This document shows positions 55,578 through 64,000 of a DNA stretch of 64,000 nt, in pieces. This DNA is from an uncultured Opitutales bacterium. GTDB taxonomy: Bacteria > Verrucomicrobiota > Verrucomicrobiia > Opitutales > Coraliomargaritaceae. Location: NCBI GenBank assembly GCA_937775295.1, contig CALKBZ010000013.1:1-64000 (forward strand), given 5' to 3'. Position 1 is the first letter of the stretch. Each line of letters starts with the position of its first letter. A program made the translations under genes and the position numbers. Below the pieces are notes generated by a model. That model made no database searches and was not told the DNA's origin. It was given only the letters and a program-made list of their open reading frames with translations.

Positions 55578-55700
55578 CTGCCCAACCATCATACCTTGTT
55601 CCTTTATTTGCCCAAAGGGCACCCGGCTTCAGTCACCCATTCGGGGCAAACCACAGACGGTTCGCTAACTTCGGGCTACTTTCATACTTCCCCCTACCAC

Positions 55701-55748
55701 ACGTTCCTACTTTCCCACCTTCCCACTTTCCCACTTCCCCACTTATAT
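55701..55748 (+). repeat. Six-unit octad array in the protease leader
   Basis: Six head-to-tail 8-mers start at 55701 and every 8 nt after that. All begin AC and most fit ACYTTCCC (for example ACTTTCCC, present twice). The array ends 16 nt before the ATG at 55765. Confidence 0.85.
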
Positions 55749-55764
55749 AATTTCGCTCCCATCA

Positions 55765-58167
55765 ATGACTTCTATATTTACTACCATTGCCCGCCTCAGT
55801 TGCATCACACTGGTCACACTCACCCTCCAAGTCTCTGCTTACGCTGGATTTGAGCAGACCAAAGAAATGGCAGACCAAACCCGTTGGGTGATGAACACCA
55901 TTAATTCCCGCCATTATCTACACGGCAAGATGGAGAAGCTCAACGGTACTGAAATCGTCGAGGCATTCACCGAATCGTTCGACCATGGGCACATATATTT
56001 CCTACGCAACGAGGTCGACAACTTCGTCTTCCGCTTCGGCGATGCGATGGAAGACTTCCTACAGAAAGGTAACCTCTACGCAGCCTTCGAAATCTACGCG
56101 GCCTATCAAAGCAACGTCCAAGCCCGCACCGACTGGGCTTACCAACGACTGACCCAAGACTTCGATTTTAGCGTCGACGAAAACTTCTCCCCCGACCGCC
56201 GCGAAGCCAAATGGCCCGCCACTGCTGCAGAGAGCAATGACCTCTGGGAGCGTCGCTTAAAGTACGAAATCCTCAACGAGTTGCTCTCACTCGCCGGCGA
56301 AGAAGAAGAACTCGAGTACGGTGAAACAAAGAATCCTGACAACGTTGAAGACCAAGAGGACGACAGCTTTGACCCGGCCAAGATTCAACGCCTCCTCGAA
56401 GACGCCGAGTTTATGGTCGAGGCGCTCGACGCTGCACGCGAGAAGATCCGCCGCCGTTACGAGCGCAATCTCACCTACATCGTCGATCGCGAAGCCGCCG
56501 AAATCCAAGAGTCCTTCATCAATGCGATGACTCAACTATTTGACCCACACTCGAGTTTCCTCTCCGCCGATACACTCGAAAGCTTCAACTCTGCCGTGCA
56601 GAACTCATTTGTTGGCATCGGCGCCCTCCTGCAAGACGACGACGGCATCTGCACTATTAAACAAATACTTCCCGGCGGCCCAGCTGAAGAATCTGGCCTG
56701 CTGCATGACGAAGATAAAATCCTCGCTGTGGCGCAGGGTAAAGACGGCGAATTTGAAGATGTCGTTGACATGCAGCTTCGCTACGTCGTGCGCAAAATTA
56801 AAGGCGAGAAAGGCAGTATCGTGCGCCTCCTCATTCGCCCTGGTTCCGCTGGCGATCCATCTGTCCGCAAAGATATCTCGATCACACGCGGCGAGGTCAA
56901 ACTCACCGCCAACCTAGCATCTGCTAAGTTAATCGACATCCCCACCGCCGCTGGCGAACTCATTCCTGTTGGAGTCATCGAGCTACCCTCTTTCTATGGT
57001 AACATTGGCGCCGGCAGTACGTTGACCACCACTGCTGGCGACGTCACCGAACTACTCAAAAAGCTAAGTGCAGCAGGGGCCCAAGGCATCATTCTCGACC
57101 TTCGTATGAATGGTGGTGGCCTGCTCAGTGAAGCGGTACGCGTGGCCGGGCTCTTCATTCCCATCGGCCCTGTGGTACAAGTGCGTAATCCCGATGGCCG
57201 CACCGACGTGCTCTCCGACCGCGACCTTAACCTCGAATGGAAGGGCCCGCTGATCGTACTGACTTCACGTTTCAGCGCTTCCGCCTCCGAGATTGTCGCT
57301 GGTGCGTTGCAAGACCACGGTCGTGCGCTCATCGTCGGTAATACTTCGACACACGGTAAAGGTACTGTCCAAGAAGTTTACCACATGAACACCCGCCCCG
57401 CTTTTTCTTGGTTTCAGAATACAGCAGAGCCACAGGCTCGGCCCGTCGCTTCGAAAATCACCATTAAGCAATTCTATTTGCCTGGCGGCAGCTCCACTCA
57501 GCTGAAAGGCGTACCCTCTGACATCGCCTTGCCTTCGGTGAACGAGTTTCTACCTATCGGCGAATCCGATCTGCCACATGCTCTTGCTTGGGATGAAATA
57601 CCCGAAGTCGACTGGTTCAACGACTGGAAGAAACTCCGCATTTCTAGTCCCGAAGTACCCAGATTGAAGAATACGCTCGCGCAAAACAGCACGGCGCGCC
57701 AGGCGAGCCTAGCAGAGTTTGCATTTCTTAAGGAACAGATCGAGTGGCGCAAAGCACGCTACAACGAGAAAGCGATCTCGCTCGACCTCGAACAACGTAT
57801 TGCCCGCAAGATCGAAGATCGGATAGTCATCGACCGCATGGACGATGCCTACGAGACACTCCGCGAGACGAACTACGCCGAAGAAAAATTTATTCTTAAA
57901 ATTGCTGAAGAACAAGATGCTCTCTCGAAGCAGAATCTGCTCGAAACAGCAGCCGTCGCATTCGCACTCGCCCCCGCCGGGACTGCCAATGACCCAACAG
58001 CGGGTGTTGTAGAAGTCGAACCCGACGACGAAGAAGAAGACAAATCAGACTTCGATATTTATTTGCGCGAAAGCGCTCGCATTATGGCCGATTGGATTGA
58101 GATTGAGACCACCGACAAAGCCGCCGTCACCGCAACCAAACCCACAGTGACTGCAGCGGCACTGTAG
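55765..58167 (+). CDS. prc: Carboxy-terminal (tail-specific) processing protease Prc
   Basis: 800 residues. Signal peptide to about 28; N-terminal helical domain including [17 protein letters not shown] near 255; PDZ domain (about 275-365); S41 peptidase core with the catalytic Ser in [13 protein letters not shown] near 505 and Lys in THGKGTVQ near 532; then a long C-terminal DUF3340-type domain. It degrades or trims periplasmic proteins from the C-terminus. An acidic low-complexity insert (residues 174-205, [16 protein letters not shown]) is unusual. Confidence 0.93.
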   Translation: MTSIFTTIARLSCITLVTLTLQVSAYAGFEQTKEMADQTRWVMNTINSRHYLHGKMEKLNGTEIVEAFTESFDHGHIYFLRNEVDNFVFRFGDAMEDFLQKGNLYAAFEIYAAYQSNVQARTDWAYQRLTQDFDFSVDENFSPDRREAKWPATAAESNDLWERRLKYEILNELLSLAGEEEELEYGETKNPDNVEDQEDDSFDPAKIQRLLEDAEFMVEALDAAREKIRRRYERNLTYIVDREAAEIQESFINAMTQLFDPHSSFLSADTLESFNSAVQNSFVGIGALLQDDDGICTIKQILPGGPAEESGLLHDEDKILAVAQGKDGEFEDVVDMQLRYVVRKIKGEKGSIVRLLIRPGSAGDPSVRKDISITRGEVKLTANLASAKLIDIPTAAGELIPVGVIELPSFYGNIGAGSTLTTTAGDVTELLKKLSAAGAQGIILDLRMNGGGLLSEAVRVAGLFIPIGPVVQVRNPDGRTDVLSDRDLNLEWKGPLIVLTSRFSASASEIVAGALQDHGRALIVGNTSTHGKGTVQEVYHMNTRPAFSWFQNTAEPQARPVASKITIKQFYLPGGSSTQLKGVPSDIALPSVNEFLPIGESDLPHALAWDEIPEVDWFNDWKKLRISSPEVPRLKNTLAQNSTARQASLAEFAFLKEQIEWRKARYNEKAISLDLEQRIARKIEDRIVIDRMDDAYETLRETNYAEEKFILKIAEEQDALSKQNLLETAAVAFALAPAGTANDPTAGVVEVEPDDEEEDKSDFDIYLRESARIMADWIEIETTDKAAVTATKPTVTAAAL

Positions 58168-58194
58168 TTCTAGATCGTAGGCTGTGTGTAAATC

Positions 58195-58272
58195 GTGGCG
58201 TCGTTGCTTGCAACGACTCATTGTGGTTGAGCACAGACGCCTTATCAAGGCCGTTGCAAGCAACGACGCCAC
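58195..58272. repeat. BIME-like palindromic element after prc
   Basis: GTGG head, then an 8-bp stem, GTCGTTGC with GCAACGAC, around a 2-nt TT loop. About 30 bp further, an inverted copy ends in GCCAC at 58268-58272. It has the same layout as the dinB elements but different stem sequence and head. It lies between convergent genes and could act as a bidirectional terminator. Confidence 0.85.
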
Positions 58273-58289
58273 AACTGAGGTGGTCGCAT

Positions 58290-58715
58290 CTACTTGCGCA
58301 TGCTCAATTCGATGAGAAACGCTTCGCGTGCCTTATCACTGACCCAATCGTGACGAATGATGGTAAAGACTGAACCATCTCTGAGATAGACGAACGAGAG
58401 CGCATCCTTGGAACGTATCCGAAACGTGATCACTATAAACACGATGAAAAAAGTCGGTATGATCCCCCAGAACAGCAGGTTTACCGCATCACCCTGAGTC
58501 GCCCAAAACATTAGCCCTGCGAGAGCAGTTGCCATGACTAAATACGGCAATTTCCCTTCAGTTTTTTTGAGCTGCTGCCCGACGTGCGTATCGATATTTG
58601 CCAGCGCTGTGCTGCGGCTGCCGCTCTCACGTCCGAGATCCCATTCATGGTGTATGCGATCGCCCTCGACCGTCAAATGATCCCAGCGCTTACCTTTGGT
58701 CTGTTTTAGCTCCAT
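58290..58715 (-). CDS. Hypothetical membrane protein
   Basis: 141 residues. A hydrophilic N-terminal part (1-55) is followed by two membrane helices (about 57-72 and 80-98) and a C-terminal stretch (FVYLRDGSVFTIIRHDWVSDKAREAFLIEL) that resembles a small PH-like beta domain. No family is recognised. It is a single gene facing prc across the BIME-like element. Confidence 0.6.
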   Translation of the reverse strand: MELKQTKGKRWDHLTVEGDRIHHEWDLGRESGSRSTALANIDTHVGQQLKKTEGKLPYLVMATALAGLMFWATQGDAVNLLFWGIIPTFFIVFIVITFRIRSKDALSFVYLRDGSVFTIIRHDWVSDKAREAFLIELSMRK

Positions 58716-58937
58716 CTTCTGGCTAATTTATCGCCTGCCATCGAAGGTATGTAAATGCTAATTGGCTCTACATCTCTTAACTCACACAGAGGCGCGGAGA
58801 CCACGGAGGCTGTTCCACCGAACCGAACGCAACGGTGCGACTGGGTTGATCCTAAATTCGGCAAATGGCAAAGCCTTTTAGATTTAATACCTGAACACCC
58901 CTCCAATACTGGCAACGCAGGTCCAAAACAAGCCGCA
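58716..58937. other. Intergenic, GGAG-rich octad-like text
   Basis: 58784-58810 contains CAGAGGCG, CGGAGACC and ACGGAGGC in direct succession, a loose 8-nt pattern. The rest of the stretch has nothing I can name. Confidence 0.3.
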
Positions 58938-58989
58938 TTGGCTCAAACTTACTTGACTCAAAATTATTTGACTCAATAATACTTGAGTT
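58938..58989 (+). repeat. 15-bp tandem repeat ending at the ATPase start codon
   Basis: Three 15-mers of the form TTGRCTCAAANTTAY start at 58938, 58953 and 58968. A partial fourth (TTGAGTT) ends at 58989, immediately before ATG 58990. Each unit splits into a heptad TTGACTC and an AT-rich octad. Confidence 0.85.
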
Positions 58990-60117
58990 ATGATAGAGAA
59001 TCCATTCAGAATATCAGGTATCGTCACCGGCAAATATTTCATCGATCGTGCCGATGAATGCCAGGCAGTGATTGAGACCATGCGGGGACAGGGTGAAAAG
59101 ATGCTGATTTATGGAGAACGTCGCATGGGCAAATCGTCCATTCTGCTCAACGCCGCCGCACGCTTGCGCAAAGAGAAAGAGCAGGTCGTGTATGCCGACA
59201 TCTCGCCCGCCACCTCCCTCACCGATGTAGCCAACATCATTCTGCATGCCTTCAACAAGGAGACTGGCGGCACTGTCAATTGGATAGAGCTACTGAGACA
59301 GATTCCGATCAGTTTCACCATTAGCTCACAAGGCATTCCATCGCTAGATGTGAGCCTCAAAAAGGAGAGTGCCGATAAGCAACTGATATGCTTATCGGCG
59401 GTATTGGATTCGCTAGATGCCTACGCCGCTAAAAAGAAACTCACCCTCATCGTCGATGAGTTTCAAAAGATGGTCGAATTCGGCGCAGAAGCGGCCGAGT
59501 GGCAATTGCGCAGTGCGATTCAACAGCATCAGCACCTCAATCATATTTACGCAGGTTCACAGACCCGGATCATCGATCAAATGTTAATGAAAGATCGGGC
59601 TTTTTACCGTTTCTTTGAGATTCTGAGCATTGGTCCCATTGACGAAACTTTCATGGGCGAGTGGATCGACGAGCGCTTCAAACAAGCCTTTGGCAAACCC
59701 TACAGCGTCGGCGCAGAGTGTATTCGTCTCGCCGGACCACGCACCCGCGACATTGTCAAACTCGCCCGTAAGAGCTTTGTCTTAGCCCAGCGCTCGCAAA
59801 AAATCGACTGCTTAGTGGCAGATGCCATCGAGCAACTCGTCGGTGAAGAGGACGACTTTCTGCGCCCTCAATGGGATCACCTTTCCAACCTTCAAAAAGA
59901 CATTCTGAAAGTCGTCGCCAGCGGCGTAAAAGAAATCAGCTCACAAGCGACCATTACACGCTTCGGCCTGCCCAACAGTTCTAAGCTCGCTTACCACTTC
60001 AACACATTGGTCAAAAGTGATGTGCTTGGGAAAGACTCGGACGGCTACCACTTTGACAACCCATTTTTTAAGCACTGGGTCGTCCAGACATTGCCGGAGG
60101 CAAGAGGCCTCGGATGA
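58990..60117 (+). CDS. AAA-type ATPase, archaeal-ATPase-like, with C-terminal winged helix
   Basis: 375 residues. ATPase domain with Walker A GERRMGKSS (42-50), Walker B LTLIVDEFQKM (near 152-160) and a sensor-like GSQTRIID. A lid region follows (AGPRTRDIVKLARKSFVLA), then a C-terminal winged helix (SSQATITRFGLPNSSKLAYHFNTLVKSDVL, about 310-345). This is the layout of Arch_ATPase proteins, often orphan genes in variable regions. Function unknown. The next thing downstream is a broken antitoxin. Confidence 0.78.
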   Translation: MIENPFRISGIVTGKYFIDRADECQAVIETMRGQGEKMLIYGERRMGKSSILLNAAARLRKEKEQVVYADISPATSLTDVANIILHAFNKETGGTVNWIELLRQIPISFTISSQGIPSLDVSLKKESADKQLICLSAVLDSLDAYAAKKKLTLIVDEFQKMVEFGAEAAEWQLRSAIQQHQHLNHIYAGSQTRIIDQMLMKDRAFYRFFEILSIGPIDETFMGEWIDERFKQAFGKPYSVGAECIRLAGPRTRDIVKLARKSFVLAQRSQKIDCLVADAIEQLVGEEDDFLRPQWDHLSNLQKDILKVVASGVKEISSQATITRFGLPNSSKLAYHFNTLVKSDVLGKDSDGYHFDNPFFKHWVVQTLPEARGLG

Positions 60118-60119
60118 TA

Positions 60120-60324
60120 ACCATTACCTCCAGGGATTCAGCGGTATCAGTGTAAGCGCTAGTAAACTGCACCCATGGCTTTTCCTCTGCAGAACGCTCG
60201 TCTGAGGAAATCTCTTCGACTCCAATGCGGAACGCACGAATGAGGTCATTGTCTGGCCACGCTGAGCCGCCAGTGCTTTAGCACGCTTGAAGAATCTATC
60301 TGGCAATTCGATTCTGGTCTTCAT
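60120..60324 (-). pseudogene. VapB-like ribbon-helix-helix antitoxin, frameshifted
   Basis: The first ~36 codons give a clean ribbon-helix-helix domain (MKTRIELPDRFFKRAKALAA, then SFVRSALES). After one missing base near 60221 the other frame continues as a normal VapB C-terminus (VEEISSDERSAEEKPWVQF, then AYTDTAESLEV). The expected vapC toxin downstream is absent; the end of the ATPase gene begins there. The DNA-binding half may still be made, with an aberrant tail. Confidence 0.7.
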
Positions 60325-60336
60325 GCTAAAAATCTA

Positions 60337-60352
60337 ACCCATATTCATGGGT
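60337..60352. promoter_or_regulatory. Operator-like palindrome upstream of the vapB remnant
   Basis: ACCCAT and ATGGGT flank the 4-nt spacer ATTC, 12 bp upstream of the antitoxin ATG. Ribbon-helix-helix antitoxins bind such sites to repress their own operons. Confidence 0.5.
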
Positions 60353-60672
60353 CGTTAAACGTGAACTAATGCCAACTCTGCCCTTGATGATCTCCCACAG
60401 GTTTGTCTGAAGGCCTCGTTGTCACGGCCCTGAGGTTTGGCTTTTACTACCCGCTATCGCTGGAGGCACGGAGCAGGAATAGAGTAGAAATTATTGGCGT
60501 GACTTCAATGCTCCTTGCCTCGGTACCTACAGCAACCGTAAGGCGCGAGTGGCTGATACTTTTAAATTTGGCGACCAATCGCCTGTCGCGGTTTAAAAAG
60601 GCGCAATGTGGGAGTTAAACTGCTGAATTACACCATCGGCAGGACAGACAAGGTTGTCTGTTTCGCTACATA
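60353..60672. other. Non-coding stretch before the atp terminator
   Basis: No open frame with a recognisable product. Near 60600-60650 the sequence weakly recalls part of a tRNA read in reverse (GAATTACACCATCGGC), but no complete cloverleaf can be drawn. Confidence 0.35.
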
Positions 60673-60704
60673 AAAAACGCGCCCCCTTGCGGAAGCGCGT
60701 TTTT
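60673..60704 (-). terminator. Terminator of the atp operon
   Basis: A perfect 10-bp stem, AAAAACGCGC (60673-60682) with GCGCGTTTTT (60695-60704), ending in a T-run on the minus strand. It lies 24 bp after the atpC stop codon. Confidence 0.85.
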
Positions 60705-60728
60705 GGAAAAATGTGTTGGAATCTACCC

Positions 60729-61139
60729 TTAGCGTCGACGGCCCTTGGCGAGCTTCTGTGCCAATAAGAACTGTATGTTGTCCGCTAAACGGTCAACTTC
60801 ACTTGGATCGTGTCCTTCAGCTGCTGCGATACGGAGAGCTTCCTCAGCGCGTGCTTGTGCTGATTCGACTTCGGCTAGATCAATGTCCTTCACGTCAACC
60901 GCTGCTTCAGTTAGCACTGAGATGGTGTTACCGATGACCTTGGCAAAGCCATAGTCAACTGCGATGAACTCTGTGTTGCCGCCTTTAATCACCTGTAACT
61001 CACCTGCGACGATCTTAGTGACCATCGGGACGTGGCCAGTCAGGATACCTGTCTCGCCCGACTCAGTTGGCAATACGACCTGATCGGCCTCAGTGCTGAG
61101 GACGCGTTCGTCAGGTGTAATAATTTCTAGAGTAAGCAT
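60729..61139 (-). CDS. atpC: ATP synthase F1 epsilon subunit
   Basis: 136 residues. N-terminal beta-sandwich (LEIITPDERVLSTEADQVVLPTESGETGILTGHVPMVT) and a C-terminal helical hairpin (VESAQARAEEALRI, then FLLAQKLAKGRRR). It is part of the central stalk and inhibits ATP hydrolysis. Last gene of the operon, 103 bp after atpD, with repeats in between. Confidence 0.95.
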   Translation of the reverse strand: MLTLEIITPDERVLSTEADQVVLPTESGETGILTGHVPMVTKIVAGELQVIKGGNTEFIAVDYGFAKVIGNTISVLTEAAVDVKDIDLAEVESAQARAEEALRIAAAEGHDPSEVDRLADNIQFLLAQKLAKGRRR

Positions 61140-61144
61140 TTTTT

Positions 61145-61179
61145 ATTCAATTAGGAATTGATAATTAGGAATTAGGAAT
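61145..61179 (-). repeat. Heptad array TAGGAAT in the atpC leader
   Basis: Five 7-nt units; TAGGAAT is found exactly at 61152, 61166 and 61173, in register. On the coding strand (ATTCCTA) the array ends 5 nt before the atpC start. Confidence 0.85.
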
Positions 61180-61227
61180 GGGAACCAGAAAAAAATGCTC
61201 TGACTCGTAATTTGTAATTCCTAATTG
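61148..61227. repeat. 12-bp inverted repeat between atpD and atpC
   Basis: CAATTAGGAATT at 61148-61159 pairs exactly with AATTCCTAATTG at 61216-61227. The right arm is itself part of a short heptad array (units ending in TAAT at 61205, 61212, 61219). An mRNA hairpin here could set the epsilon-to-beta ratio. Confidence 0.7.
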
Positions 61228-61242
61228 AACCGCGAGCGGCTC

Positions 61243-63611
<2,369 letters not shown>

Positions 63612-63614
63612 TCT

Positions 63615-63642
63615 ATTTAATTAAGAATTAGAAGTTACGAAG
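63615..63642 (-). repeat. Heptad-periodic atpG leader
   Basis: Units of 7 nt at 63615, 63622, 63629 and 63636 on the plus strand; TAAGAAT recalls TAGGAAT of the atpC leader, and the next two are diverged (TAGAAGT, TACGAAG). The array lies 3 nt upstream of the atpG ATG. Confidence 0.5.
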
Positions 63643-63652
63643 GCGAACGAGC

Positions 63653-64000
63653 TTAAGCGGAGAACCCTGCCACCCACTCTGCGAGGGATGTCTTAAGAGC
63701 TGCTTCGGTTGCGTCGCTAATTGCTTTTTCAGTACGGATGGTGTCCATCACCTTGGCACCACGTGTTTCAAGGAAATCACGCAAGCTTGAGGTCGCTTCA
63801 ACAATCTTCGCGACTTCAATCGCATCGAAGTAACCATTTTGAACGGCATAGATCAGTGAGGACTGAACTTCGACAGGAATCGGGTTGAATGCCTTCTGCT
63901 TGAAGAGCTCAACCACACGTGCACCACGCCCAAGCTGAGCCTTAGTCTTCGCGTCGAGGTCGGAACCGAACTGAGCGAACGCTGCAAGCTCACGGAACTG
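63653..64000 (-). CDS. atpA: ATP synthase F1 alpha subunit, C-terminal part
   Basis: The last 115 residues; the gene continues past the right edge. [20 protein letters not shown], then [14 protein letters not shown], is the strongly conserved C-terminal helical domain of alpha. It ends with WVAGFSA at a TAA, 41 bp before atpG. The gene order alpha-gamma-beta-epsilon is the common one for F1 operons. Confidence 0.96.
   Translation of the reverse strand, partial: QFRELAAFAQFGSDLDAKTKAQLGRGARVVELFKQKAFNPIPVEVQSSLIYAVQNGYFDAIEVAKIVEATSSLRDFLETRGAKVMDTIRTEKAISDATEAALKTSLAEWVAGFSA

Noticed and set aside
60595-60655. Possible tRNA on the minus strand
   Set aside because: A D-arm-like GAATTACACCATCGGC is visible, but no T-arm or acceptor stem pairs with it; at most a relic.

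Overview
The window is a chromosomal segment of a Gram-negative bacterium, of roughly 50-55% G+C by eye. It has an outer membrane (LpxR-type lipid A deacylase, TonB receptor, porin-like protein) and a lipoprotein-release-type ABC exporter. Protein style (DUF5069 protein, FloA/NfeD operon, Trx-like protein ending in YGCGVKY, tail-specific protease) suggests Verrucomicrobiota, probably Opitutae/Puniceicoccales. That placement is inference; no rRNA gene is present to confirm it.

Layout. 1-262: start of a porin-like protein. 263-3655: sparse accessory stretch with rsmG, a decayed copy of the rsmG tail, a membrane protein and an orphan PIN toxin. 3799-9383: ybbP/ybbA ABC exporter, divergent tesA, a broken mazF, an lpxR-like gene. 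9474-19878: metH, slyD, glnD, a GAF histidine kinase, a VanZ-like gene and a thioredoxin-fold protein. 19925-24931: broken dsbD copy, selO, dsbD and a DUF5069 gene. 24995-28622: a metal cluster (merC-like, fur/zur, TonB receptor, His/Cys-rich exported protein) in which the regulator and the receptor both carry a frameshift. 28711-45731: housekeeping block (polyprenyl synthase, hydrolase, mutS, MFS, dinB, ftsK, manA, grpE-dnaJ, purN, adh, prmA, rodZ-like). 46029-49661: nfeD1-nfeD2-floA operon followed by an uncharacterised gene. 49994-58715: epimerase, trkA-trkH, ferredoxin, rhomboid, tail-specific protease. 58990-60324: AAA ATPase and a broken antitoxin. 60729-64000: atpA-G-D-C, reading leftward.

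Three patterns run across the window. (1) Almost no gene has a Shine-Dalgarno sequence. Many 5' leaders instead hold imperfect tandem repeats with a 7- or 8-nt period that run up to, or close to, the start codon. The same octamer family (ACYTTYYC) precedes three unrelated genes: atpD, the tail-specific protease and the DUF5069 gene. (2) Palindromic REP/BIME-like elements with a GTAG or GTGG head occur at several sites, and one pair brackets dinB. (3) Frameshifts are confined to accessory genes (mazF, fur/zur, TonB receptor, vapB, dsbD copy). Nearly all fit single-base deletions, while the long housekeeping genes are intact. No rRNA, confident tRNA, CRISPR array, insertion sequence or prophage was found.
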